Assembly: GCF_037652055.1 (NCBI RefSeq)
Contig: NZ_JBBKAH010000002.1
Span: 124,001-188,000, forward strand
Source of the DNA: Pelagibius sp037652055
Lineage (GTDB): Bacteria > Pseudomonadota > Alphaproteobacteria > Kiloniellales > Kiloniellaceae
Length of the DNA stretch: 64,000 bases
Direction: 5' to 3'
The notes below the pieces were generated by a model, which ran no database searches, was not told where the DNA came from, and saw only the letters and a list, made by a program, of their open reading frames with translations. The translations under genes were made by a program, and so were the position numbers. Below are positions 32,535-43,445 of this stretch, piece after piece. Each line of letters starts with the position of its first letter. Position 1 is the stretch's first letter.

Positions 32535-33365
32535 CTATTCTTGATAGCGCACGGCGCGCTGCACTTGGGCGAAGGCGGCGTCGAGCAGCATGCCGACCAC
32601 GCCGATCACCAGGATCGAGAAGATCACGCTGGTAAGGTCCAGGTTGTTCCACTCGTTCCACACGTAGTAGCCGATGCCGGTACCGCCCACGAGCATCTCG
32701 GCGGCGACGATGACCAGCCAGGCGATGCCGATGGAAATGCGCATGCCGGTCACGATGGTCGGCGCCGCCGCCGGCAGGATGACGGTGAGCGCCGTCCGCA
32801 GTGCTCCCAGTTCGTGCGTGCGCGCGACGTTCACCCAGTCCTTGCGCACGCCCGCGACGCCGAACGCGGTATTGATCAGCATCGGCCAGATCGAGCAGAT
32901 GAAGATGACGAAGATCGCCGAGGCTTGGCTGTCCTTGATGATGAAAAGCGCGAGCGGCATCCAGGCCAGCGGCGAGATCGGCCGCAGCACCTGGATGAAG
33001 GGGTCGAGCGCCCGGTACATCAGCGGCGACATGCCGATCAGGAAGCCGACCGGAATGGCGACCAGGGCGGCGAGGAAATAGCCGGTGAGCACCCGGAACA
33101 GCGAATAGCCGATCTGGATGCCGATACCCTTGTCGTTCGGCCCGTTGTCGTAGAAAGGATTGGAGAGTTCCTCCCACGCGCGTTCGATGATCTGCGAGGG
33201 GGGCGGGACGCGGGCTTCCTGGTCCGCGCCGCCCATCAGCAGCTCATACTCGGTCATCTCGCCGGCGGCTTTCACCGCCGGCGTCGACAACTCCCAGATG
33301 CCCAACCCCACCACCAGCATGGCGGCGGAGAGGATGAGCGCCCGCAGGCCAAGCGACATCGCCAT
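32535..33365 (-). CDS. cynB: Cyanate/nitrate-type ABC transporter permease
   Basis: This 276-aa inner-membrane permease has six or seven membrane segments and the EAA-type coupling loop NVARTHELGALRTALTVILPAAAPTIVTGMRISIGIAW. The family is NrtB/CmpB/SsuC. The first 60 residues include one membrane span and a periplasmic segment, as in NrtB. It lies between cynA and cynD with ten-base gaps. Confidence 0.9.
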   Translation of the reverse strand: MAMSLGLRALILSAAMLVVGLGIWELSTPAVKAAGEMTEYELLMGGADQEARVPPPSQIIERAWEELSNPFYDNGPNDKGIGIQIGYSLFRVLTGYFLAALVAIPVGFLIGMSPLMYRALDPFIQVLRPISPLAWMPLALFIIKDSQASAIFVIFICSIWPMLINTAFGVAGVRKDWVNVARTHELGALRTALTVILPAAAPTIVTGMRISIGIAWLVIVAAEMLVGGTGIGYYVWNEWNNLDLTSVIFSILVIGVVGMLLDAAFAQVQRAVRYQE

Positions 33366-33375
33366 GAAGCCGTCC

Positions 33376-34785
33376 CTAGACCCGCGTGATCGCGAAGCTC
33401 TTGGCGTAGGCCTCCGGCTCGTTGGGGTCGAAGGTCTTGCCCATGATGGTGTAGTTCTCGTAGGTCTTGTCCGGCGGCGTGAGGCCCAGATCGGTCATGA
33501 TCTTGGCGCAGTCTGCGGTGAGGTAGACCTGCTCGGCGACACCCTTGTAGTCGACGTCGCCCTCGATGTAGCCCCAGCGCTTCATCTGCGTCAGGATCCA
33601 TACGCCCATGGAGTGCCAGGGGAAGGGATCGAAGTCGATGCGATCGGGCACGTCCTTGATATTGCCGAGACCGTCGGCATAGCGCCCGGTCAACACCTGC
33701 TCGATCACCGGCACCGGCTGGTTCAGATAGTTGGTCGGCGCGATGGCCGCCGAGATCTCCTTGCGGTTCTCCTGCTTGCTGGCGTACTGCGTGCCGTCGA
33801 CCAGTGCCTTCAGCAGCGCACCGTAGGTGTTCGGCAGGGTCTCGGCGAATTCGGCCGAGCAGGCGAAGGCGCAGCAGGGATGGCCTTCCCAGATGTCCTT
33901 GGTGAGAATGTGGATGAAGCCGACCTTCTCCCACACCGCGCGCTGATTGAAGGGGTCCGGCGAGAGGTAGCCGTCCAGGTTGCCGGCGCGCAGGTTGGCG
34001 ACCATCTCGGGCGGCGGCACCACGCGGATCTGGATGTCCTTGTCGGGATCGAGGCCGTGCTCGGCGACGTAGTAGCGCAGCAGGAAATTGTGCATCGAGT
34101 ATTCGAAGGGCACGCCAAACTTGAAGCCCTTCCACTGCTTGGGGTCCTGCTTGTCCTTGTGGTCGACGTGCAGGACGATGGCCTGGCCGTTGATGTTCTC
34201 CACCGCCGGCATGATGAAGGGCGTCGCCGTGGAGCCGGCGCCCATGGTGATCGCCAGCGGCATCGGCGTCAGCATGTGCGAGGCGTCGTATTCCTTGTTC
34301 AGCGACTTGTCGCGCGCGACCGCCCAGCCCGCCGTCTTGATCACGTCCACGTCCAGGCCGTACTTCTCATAGAAGCCGAGGGGCTTGGCCATGATGATCG
34401 GCGTCGCGCAGGTGATGGGCACGAAGCCGACGTTCAGCTTCGCCTTCTCCGGCTTGCCGAGGGTGTCGAGAATGGCGGCCTTGGCCTTGTCCATGGGGAA
34501 CACGGCCGAGAGCGCCGCCGACAGCGTGGTGCCGCCCAGCAGCGCGGCGAAGCTGCGCCGCGAGAGCTCGTTGTGGCCGAAGACCGAGCGCACCACCGCG
34601 CTCTCGACGGCGCGCTCCAGGATATCCTCCGAGCTCGCCAGCGGGTTGGCGTCGGCCGGCGCCGCGTGGTGTGCGTGATCGCCATCGCCGCCGCAGGCCG
34701 TGCAACCGCAGCCGGCGCCGTGGCGCAGGTCGCTGTCGGCGCTGAAGGGATCGCCTAAAGAACTGATCGGACGCTTCGAAGCCAT
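33376..34785 (-). CDS. cynA: CmpA/NrtA-type substrate-binding protein for cyanate
   Basis: This 469-aa binding protein has the NrtA/CmpA two-lobe fold (LNVGFVPITCATPIIMAKPLGFYEKYGLDVDVIKTAGW, then GVPFEYSMHNFLLRYYVAEHGLDPDKDIQI). The N-terminus is unusual: residues 20-45 contain C26, C28, C31, H37, H39 and H40 ahead of a twin-arginine signal (SRRSFAALLGG, residues 75-85). The ATG at 34785 has GGGGGA upstream. The sigma-54 promoter lies 76 bp before it. With cynS downstream, cyanate is the likely ligand; nitrate cannot be excluded from sequence. Confidence 0.88.
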   Translation of the reverse strand: MASKRPISSLGDPFSADSDLRHGAGCGCTACGGDGDHAHHAAPADANPLASSEDILERAVESAVVRSVFGHNELSRRSFAALLGGTTLSAALSAVFPMDKAKAAILDTLGKPEKAKLNVGFVPITCATPIIMAKPLGFYEKYGLDVDVIKTAGWAVARDKSLNKEYDASHMLTPMPLAITMGAGSTATPFIMPAVENINGQAIVLHVDHKDKQDPKQWKGFKFGVPFEYSMHNFLLRYYVAEHGLDPDKDIQIRVVPPPEMVANLRAGNLDGYLSPDPFNQRAVWEKVGFIHILTKDIWEGHPCCAFACSAEFAETLPNTYGALLKALVDGTQYASKQENRKEISAAIAPTNYLNQPVPVIEQVLTGRYADGLGNIKDVPDRIDFDPFPWHSMGVWILTQMKRWGYIEGDVDYKGVAEQVYLTADCAKIMTDLGLTPPDKTYENYTIMGKTFDPNEPEAYAKSFAITRV

Positions 34786-34860
34786 CTCTGTCCCCCTGTT
34801 TGGTCTGGACTGCCCTGTTGGTTTCGCACCGGCGCGACCGCCGGCCGTTGCCCTCTCTTG

Positions 34861-34876
34861 AGCAAGCGCCGTGCCA
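34861..34876 (-). promoter_or_regulatory. Sigma-54 promoter of cynABDS
   Basis: On the minus strand the sequence TGGCACG-N4-TTGCT matches the sigma-54 consensus at every defined base (-24 GG at 34875-34874, -12 GC at 34863-34862). Transcription would start near 34850, about 65 bp before the cynA ATG. A sigma-54 activator is encoded divergently. Confidence 0.88.
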
Positions 34877-34881
34877 GTTTT

Positions 34882-34894
34882 TGTGCACTGCACA
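34882..34894. promoter_or_regulatory. 13-bp palindrome next to the sigma-54 promoter
   Basis: TGTGCA-C-TGCACA is perfectly symmetrical around one base and lies six bases upstream of the -24 element. Its minus-strand core TGTGCAGTGCA is identical to the core of the phasin operator at 15229-15241. The binding protein is unknown. Confidence 0.45.
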
Positions 34895-34945
34895 TACGAA
34901 TGTGATTCCAAGTGCTTAGGCCCCACCATCCACAGGAGGAGGCAT

Positions 34946-35000
34946 TTACGAATCTTCGTAATTTTCAAATTCTCGTAAGGTCGTTATGATTTTTCGTAAC
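34946..35000. promoter_or_regulatory. Paired enhancer-type palindromes for CynF
   Basis: Site 1, TTACGAA-TC-TTCGTAA (34946-34961), is a perfect 7-bp inverted repeat. Site 2 (34983-35000), GTTATGAT-TT-TTCGTAAC, has the same spacing and 6 of 8 symmetrical arm positions. A lone half-site CTCGTAAG lies between them (34972-34979). Their centres are about 103 and 141 bp upstream of the predicted cyn start, within the range for sigma-54 activators. Site 2 also overlaps the leader of cynF. Confidence 0.75.
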
Positions 35001-35022
35001 GCCGCCGCTTGGAGAAGCCGCC

Positions 35023-37028
<2,006 letters not shown>

Positions 37029-37032
<4 letters not shown>

Positions 37033-37916
37033 ACGCCCTCGGCGAACTCGATGAGCACGCCGCACGCGGCCTGGGCGGGAACGCGCAGCAGGCGCGGGCC
37101 GTCCCAGTGCACCGGCACGTGGTTGCGCTCCAGCCGGGTGGCGCAGGCGCCGAGGTCCTCGACGGCGATCCTGAGCGCCGCCATCCACGGTGTCGGCAGG
37201 CGCGGCGCTCCGTTCAGCCCGGGGTGCAGGCTGGCCAGCATGTCCGCCGTGGTGAAGCGCAGCCAGGTGCCGCCGCAATCGACCTCCACCAGGCCGTCGC
37301 CGGCGCGCACGCGGTCGAAGCCGAAGATCTCCGCATAGGGGATCGCCAGGGCCGAGGGATCCTTCACCACCGAGGTCATGGCGATGATGCCGGTGGCGCC
37401 ATTGGGGTGGCGGCACCACTCCGGGCGCCACACCAGCTCCGGCGTCAGATGCTGGCAGATGAAGGCCGAGGTGCCGGGCGTCGCCTCCGGCGGCATGTGC
37501 AGCAGCTTGAAGCGCGGCCAGACCTCGCCGTCCGGGTCCTCCAGGATGCGCTTCAGGTCGCGCATCTCGCCCGGCGTGATGCCGGCGCGGCGCAGCGCGC
37601 GCTCGGCCAGCGCCACGTCGTCGCTGGCGAAGGCGAGACCCAGCAGGCCCTCGCGGGTCTCCAGGAAACGGTTGAGGTTGTTGGTGAACTGCGCCGGGTC
37701 GATGATGCCCAGCAGTTCGATGTAGTCGTGCTCGAACATGACGCAGTAGTTGGCGGTGCCCCAGCCGATGTGGCGGCCGCGCGGCGAGACGGTAAAGCCG
37801 AGCCGGTCGTAGTTGAAGCGCGCCGCCTCCAGGTCGCGCACGCCGACCAGCACGTGGTCGATGCCGCGGATCGGCCGCGCCGCCTCGACGCCGTTTTCGC
37901 CCACCACCAGCTTCAT
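37029..37916 (-). CDS. VOC-family (glyoxalase-like) protein
   Basis: This is a 295-aa protein with a glyoxalase_3-type vicinal-oxygen-chelate fold: GIDHVLVGVRDLEAARFNYDRLGFTVSPRGRHIGWGTANYCVMFEHDYIELLG. The second half contains a related unit from GATGIIAMTSVVKDP onward. Metal ligands such as the His of GIDHVLV and the Glu of DYIELLG are present. It converges on cynF with a four-base overlap of stop codons. Substrate unknown; a link to cyanate is not indicated. Confidence 0.85.
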
Positions 37917-37956
37917 GGCCTCCGCCTCTCCCCTGCTCTCATCCGGCCGTCGCCCG

Positions 37957-38847
<891 letters not shown>

Positions 38848-38925
38848 GACACCCCTTCTCCTGGTTCCGCTGTCTGAGGGATTCCCTTTACGCGACGCCG
38901 CCCGGCTTCACAAGGGAGGCAAAGA

Positions 38926-38951
38926 AAAAGGCCGCCCGAAAGCGGCCTTTT
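38926..38951 (-). terminator. Terminator of the petABC operon
   Basis: A perfect 10-bp stem (38926-38935 with 38942-38951) with a 6-nt loop lies 41 bp past the petC stop. On the minus strand it ends in TTTT and runs into a T-rich stretch. Confidence 0.85.
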
Positions 38952-38991
38952 CCTGCACTCGAATGGTCGGGCGTCGGCGGTGCCGGCGTCC

Positions 38992-39942
38992 TCAGTGAAC
39001 GTCGCGCCACACCTTGCGCTTGGCGGCATAGAGCACGCCCGTGAAGACCACCAGGAAGATCAGCACCTTGATACCGGTCTCCTTGCGGTCCTCCAGCTTC
39101 GGCTCGGCCGCCCACATGAGGAAGTGGGAGACGTCCGTGGCCATCTGATCGACCGTCGCCGGCGTACCGTCGGCGTAGGTGATGCCGTCCTCGTAGAGCG
39201 GCTGCGCCATGGCGATGCCGTAGCCGGGGAAGTAGGCATTGAAGTTGGAGGTTTCCGCCAGCCCGAGGTCCTCGATGCTGGTGACCGGCTGCGGCTCTTC
39301 CGGCTCGACCGGGCGCCGCGCGGTCGGATCGTCCTCCACCCTGTCCTCGTAGGCCTCGAGCTTGTCGAGGTACTCGGCGTGCGCGGCCTCGTAGGCGGCC
39401 ATGCGCTTTTCCGTCTCGTGCTGGAAGATCCATTCCAGGACCTCGGGCGAGACGAGGTCGCGATAGCCGGTCAGGATGCCGTGGGTGTAGTCCGGGCCGC
39501 CGACGCGGGCCTTGGCCATCAGCGAGAGGTCCGGCGGCGCCGCGCCGCCGTTGGCCGCCGCGGCGGCCTTCTCGTTCGGGAAGGGCGAGGGGAAGTAGTC
39601 GGACGGCGCGCCCGGCCGCTCGAACATCTCGCCCTCGTCGTTCGGCCCGTCGGTAACGGTGTATTCCGCCGCGATGGCCTTGATCTCATCTTCGTTGTAA
39701 CCGAGGTCCGCGAGATTGCGGAACGCCACGTACTTCAGGCCGTGGCAGCTCGAGCAGACCTCACGGTAGACCTGCAGGCCGCGCTGCAGGGAGTGGCGGT
39801 CGTAGGTCCCGAAAGGACCGTCGAAGCTCCACTCGATGTGCGGCAGCGCGGGGCCTTCACCGGCCGCCTGGGCGGCTCCGGAAACCGACAGCGAGGTCAG
39901 TGCGGCAAGGCCCGCCAGTCCAAACAACAGTCCCTTGCGCAT
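38992..39942 (-). CDS. petC: Cytochrome c1 of the bc1 complex
   Basis: This 316-aa precursor has a cleavable signal (residues 1-26), haem site C63-SS-C66-H67, axial Met in GIAMAQPL (M245) and a C-terminal membrane anchor (residues 288-306). Between the DYTHGILTGY block (151-160) and NFNAYFPGYGIAM (233-245) lies an extra charged segment of about 65 residues, which shorter family members lack. It includes a predicted helix rich in Glu, Ala and Tyr and a Pro/Glu stretch. The ATG overlaps the petB stop by one base. Confidence 0.94.
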   Translation of the reverse strand: MRKGLLFGLAGLAALTSLSVSGAAQAAGEGPALPHIEWSFDGPFGTYDRHSLQRGLQVYREVCSSCHGLKYVAFRNLADLGYNEDEIKAIAAEYTVTDGPNDEGEMFERPGAPSDYFPSPFPNEKAAAAANGGAAPPDLSLMAKARVGGPDYTHGILTGYRDLVSPEVLEWIFQHETEKRMAAYEAAHAEYLDKLEAYEDRVEDDPTARRPVEPEEPQPVTSIEDLGLAETSNFNAYFPGYGIAMAQPLYEDGITYADGTPATVDQMATDVSHFLMWAAEPKLEDRKETGIKVLIFLVVFTGVLYAAKRKVWRDVH

Positions 39943-41207
39943 CAGGCCTTCTCCATCGGCTTGGCAGTGGCACCGGCGCCCATGGGGGAGCCGCCGCCTT
40001 TCAACACCGGCTCGCTGATCGACGCGGGCAACGGCTTCGGCCGTTCGAACACGCCGAGCAACGGCAGGATGATGAGGAAATGCAGGAAGTACCAAGCCGT
40101 GGCGATGCGGCCGACGACCAGCCAGAGGCCTTCAGGCGGCTTGGCGCCGACGATGCCCAGCACCACCGCGTCGACCATCAGCAGCACGAAGAAGATGCGG
40201 AAGAGCGGGCGGAACTTGCCGCTCTTGACCGGCGAGCGGTCGAGCCAGGGGAGGATGAACAGCACCGCGATGGAACCGAACATGGCGACCACGCCCAGCA
40301 GCTTGTCCGGGATCGAGCGCAGGATCGCGTAGAACGGCAGGAAGTACCATTCGGGGACGATGTGCGCCGGAGTCGAGAGCGGGTCGGCCGGGATGTAGTT
40401 GTCCGGATGGCCCATGTAGTTCGGGATGTAGAAGATCACCGCGGCGAAGGCGATGAGGAACACGCCCAGGCCGAAGGCATCCTTCACCGTGTAGTAGGGA
40501 TGGAAGGGGATCTTGTCCTGCGGGCCCTTGGGGTCGATGCCCAGCGGGTTGTTGGAGCCGAACTGGTGCAGCGCCCAGATGTGCAGCACCACCACCGCGA
40601 CGATGATGAAGGGCAGCAGGTAGTGCAGGGCGAAGAAGCGGTTCAGCGTCGGGTTGTCGACGGTGAAGCCGCCCCACAGCCAGGTCACGATGCTCTCGCC
40701 GAATATCGGCACGGCGGAGAACAGGTTGGTGATCACCTTGGCGCCCCAGAAGCTCATCTGACCCCACGGCAGCACGTAGCCCATGAAGGCGGTCGCCATC
40801 ATCAGCAGCAGGATCACCACGCCGATCATCCACAGCAATTCGCGCGGCGCCTTGTAGGAGCCGTAGTAGAGGCCGCGGAAGATGTGGATATAGACGACGA
40901 TGAAGAAGAACGAGGCGCCGTTCATGTGGATGTAGCGCAGCAGCCAGCCCGAATTCACGTCGCGCATGATGCGCTCGACGGAATCGAAGGCGAGGTCGAC
41001 GTGCGCCGTGTACTGCATCGCCAGCAGGATGCCGGTGACGATCATGATCACCAGCGTGATGCCCGCCAGCGAGCCGAAATTCCACATGTAGGAAAGGTTC
41101 TTCGGCGCCGGATAGCTGGAGCCGAGCGAGTGATCCACGAAGGAGAACACCGGCATGCGGTGCTCGATCCACTTGATCACCCGGCTGTTGGTCTGAAAGC
41201 CGCTCAT
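39942..41207 (-). CDS. petB: Cytochrome b of the bc1 complex
   Basis: This 421-aa integral membrane protein has eight predicted membrane helices and the quinol-site motif PEWY (in IVPEWYFLPFYAIL). The haem-ligand helices contain LLRYIHMNGASFFFIVVYIHIFRG and FIIVAVVVLHIWALHQFGSNNP. It receives electrons from ubiquinol and spans both Q sites. It is 15 bp after petA and coupled to petC. Confidence 0.97.
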   Translation of the reverse strand: MSGFQTNSRVIKWIEHRMPVFSFVDHSLGSSYPAPKNLSYMWNFGSLAGITLVIMIVTGILLAMQYTAHVDLAFDSVERIMRDVNSGWLLRYIHMNGASFFFIVVYIHIFRGLYYGSYKAPRELLWMIGVVILLLMMATAFMGYVLPWGQMSFWGAKVITNLFSAVPIFGESIVTWLWGGFTVDNPTLNRFFALHYLLPFIIVAVVVLHIWALHQFGSNNPLGIDPKGPQDKIPFHPYYTVKDAFGLGVFLIAFAAVIFYIPNYMGHPDNYIPADPLSTPAHIVPEWYFLPFYAILRSIPDKLLGVVAMFGSIAVLFILPWLDRSPVKSGKFRPLFRIFFVLLMVDAVVLGIVGAKPPEGLWLVVGRIATAWYFLHFLIILPLLGVFERPKPLPASISEPVLKGGGSPMGAGATAKPMEKA

Positions 41208-41222
41208 AGCCTTTGCTCTCCC

Positions 41223-41771
41223 TTACCCGATCACGATCGACGTGTCGCCGGTGAACTCGTAGGGAGGCACAGGCAGATTGAGCGGCGCGGGACCCTTGCG
41301 GATGCGCCCGGAGGTGTCGTAATGCGAACCATGGCAGGGGCAGAACCAGCCGCCGAACTCGCCGCGGTCCTGGCCGGCCTTCTGGCCCAGCGGCACGCAG
41401 CCCAGGTGGGTGCAGACGCCGATGACGACCAGCCATTCGGGGTTCACGACGCGCGCGTCGTCGGCCTGCGGATCACGCAGTTCCGCGACATCAACCGCTT
41501 CGGCCTGCTGAATCTGGTCCGACGTGCGGTGGTCGATGAACACCGGATTGCCGCGCCAGGTCACGGTGACCCGCTGGCCGACTTCGATCGGCGAGAGGTC
41601 GACCTCGGTCGACGCCAGCGCCAGAACCTCGGCCGAGGGGTTCATCGTGTTGATCAGCGGCCAGGCCACGCAAGCGGTGCCCACGGCGCCCATGCCGACT
41701 GCGGCCAGGTACAAGAAATCGCGCCGCGTTTCGCCGGATCCGGCCTGCGCGGGTGTGGCGGTATCTGCCAT
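41223..41771 (-). CDS. petA: Rieske iron-sulfur subunit of the bc1 complex
   Basis: This 182-aa subunit has an N-terminal Tat-type anchor (ETRRDFLYLAAVGMGAVGTACVAWPLI) and the 2Fe-2S ligands in CTHLGC and CPCHGSHYD, with the GPAPLNLPVP loop after them. It is the first gene of petABC. In contrast to Rhodobacter capsulatus, no petPR pair precedes it; similar regulators are encoded at the start of the window. Confidence 0.97.
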   Translation of the reverse strand: MADTATPAQAGSGETRRDFLYLAAVGMGAVGTACVAWPLINTMNPSAEVLALASTEVDLSPIEVGQRVTVTWRGNPVFIDHRTSDQIQQAEAVDVAELRDPQADDARVVNPEWLVVIGVCTHLGCVPLGQKAGQDRGEFGGWFCPCHGSHYDTSGRIRKGPAPLNLPVPPYEFTGDTSIVIG

Positions 41772-41942
41772 GCGTCTTTTCCCCTAAGATCCCTCTTTTG
41801 GAGCTTGGCGGATCAAGGTTCAGACCAACCGATCGAGCGGACCTTGACGCCCTGTGGATGGACTGAACCATATCGCGCGATAGCGCCCCGAGAATGCGGC
41901 ATCGTGCCGCGCCCGGAACCCCAGCGCCCCTTTGTCGGGCCC

Positions 41943-41971
41943 GATATAGAGTAATTTTCCGTGGAACGCAA
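41943..41971 (-). promoter_or_regulatory. Possible petABC promoter
   Basis: On the minus strand TTGCGT (41966-41971) and TATATC (41943-41948) are 17 bp apart. The -10 matches 5 of 6 bases while the -35 is weak. The distance to the petA ATG is about 170 bp, leaving a long leader with no recognised element. The rest of the 276-bp gap to trmL shows nothing else. Confidence 0.4.
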
Positions 41972-42047
41972 AGCCCGTTAGCGCCCAGCCAAACTATCCA
42001 ATTCGCCTATTCCTTGAAGCGATTAGCAGAGACCTTCTACCCACCCC

Positions 42048-42524
42048 ATGCGCCTGGCCCTCTTCCAGCCCGACATTCCGCAGAACTGCGGCGCCCTGAT
42101 CCGCCTGACCGCCGCGCTGGGGGTCGGGTTGGACGTCATCGAACCCTGCGGCTTTCTGCTGGACGACCGCCGCTTGAAGCGGGCGGGCCTCGACTATCAC
42201 GCCCTCGCCGAGATGCGCCGCCACCCCTCGTGGACCGCCTTCTGGACCGGTTTCCAGGCCAGTCGCGGTGCTGACCGGCGCCTGCTGCTGTTGACCACCG
42301 GGGGAGATTGCCCGTACACCGACTTCGCCTACAGCCTCGGCGACACCCTGCTGCTGGGGCGCGAATCGGCGGGCGTACCGGCCGAGGTGCACGCCGCGGC
42401 GGATGCCCGCCTGGTGATCCCGCTGCGGGCGGACTGCCGCTCGCTGAACGTGGCCCAGGCCGGCGCCATGGCGCTGGGCGAGGCACTGCGCCAGACCGGT
42501 GGCTTTCCCGCCCCGCAACCCTAA
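42048..42524 (+). CDS. trmL: tRNA (cytidine(34)-2'-O)-methyltransferase
   Basis: This 158-aa SPOUT enzyme methylates the 2'-OH of the wobble base in some leucine tRNAs. The start MRLALFQPDIPQNCGALIRLTAALG, the TGGDCPYTDFAY region and the knotted SAM site LLLGRESAGVPAEVHAAADARLVIPLRADCRSLNVAQAGAMALGEALRQ are typical. It is divergent from petA and 26 bp before hemF. Confidence 0.94.
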   Translation: MRLALFQPDIPQNCGALIRLTAALGVGLDVIEPCGFLLDDRRLKRAGLDYHALAEMRRHPSWTAFWTGFQASRGADRRLLLLTTGGDCPYTDFAYSLGDTLLLGRESAGVPAEVHAAADARLVIPLRADCRSLNVAQAGAMALGEALRQTGGFPAPQP

Positions 42525-42550
42525 ACGGCCTCTATCAGAGTGAGCGAGCG

Positions 42551-43441
42551 ATGACCGACGCAGCGATCCAAGAAGTGACAGAAGAGCGCAAGGCCCGGGC
42601 CAGGGCCTGGTTCGAAAAGCTGCGTGACGACATCTGCGCCGCCTTCGAGTCCCTGGAGGACGAACTCGCCGGCCCCAATGCCGAACGCTTCGCCGACGTC
42701 CCGCCCGGCCGCTTCGAGCGCAAGGCCTGGGAGCGGCCGGCCGAAGCCGGCAGCGGCGGCGGCGGCGTCATGGCGCTGATGCGCGGGCGGGTGTTCGAGA
42801 AGGTCGGCGTCAACGTGTCGACCGTCTATGGGCAGTTTTCGCCGGACTTCGCCAAGCAGATCCCCGGCGCGGAGGCCGATCCGCGCTTCTGGGCCAGCGG
42901 CATCTCGCTGGTGGCGCATCTGCGCTCGCCCCTGGTGCCGGCGGTGCACATGAACACCCGCCACATCGTCACCACCAAGGCCTGGTTCGGCGGCGGCGGC
43001 GATCTCAACCCGATGTATCCGGTCGACGAGGACACCGCCGATTTTCACGCCGCCTTCCAGGCCGCCTGCGACCGCCACGACCCCAGCTACTTTGCGAAAT
43101 TCAAGAAGTGGTGCGACGAGTACTTCTTCATTCCCCACCGCGGCGAGGCACGCGGCGTTGGTGGCATCTTCTACGACTACCTCGACAGCGGCGACTGGGA
43201 GGACGACTTCGCCTTCACCCAGGACGTCGGCCGCGCCTTCCTGGATATCTACCCCACGCTGGTGCGCCGTCACATGGCCGAGCCCTGGAACGAGGCGCAG
43301 CGCCGCCACCAGCTGTTCCGCCGCGGGCGCTATGCCGAGTTCAACCTGCTGTACGACCGCGGCACCAAGTTCGGCCTGCAGACCGGCGGCAACGTCGAAG
43401 CGATTCTCATGAGCCTGCCGCCCGAGGCCGCCTGGCCGTAA
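42551..43441 (+). CDS. hemF: Oxygen-dependent coproporphyrinogen III oxidase
   Basis: This 296-aa aerobic haem-pathway enzyme converts coproporphyrinogen III to protoporphyrinogen IX. Hallmarks are GGGVMALMRGRVFEKVGVNVSTVYG, HMNTRHIVTTKAWFGGGGDLNPMYP, KKWCDEYFFIPHRGEARGVGGIFYD and EFNLLYDRGTKFGLQTGGNVEAILMSLPP. The ATG at 42551 is chosen because the protein then has family length; the frame upstream overlaps trmL. Confidence 0.96.
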   Translation: MTDAAIQEVTEERKARARAWFEKLRDDICAAFESLEDELAGPNAERFADVPPGRFERKAWERPAEAGSGGGGVMALMRGRVFEKVGVNVSTVYGQFSPDFAKQIPGAEADPRFWASGISLVAHLRSPLVPAVHMNTRHIVTTKAWFGGGGDLNPMYPVDEDTADFHAAFQAACDRHDPSYFAKFKKWCDEYFFIPHRGEARGVGGIFYDYLDSGDWEDDFAFTQDVGRAFLDIYPTLVRRHMAEPWNEAQRRHQLFRRGRYAEFNLLYDRGTKFGLQTGGNVEAILMSLPPEAAWP

Positions 43442-43445
43442 GTAC

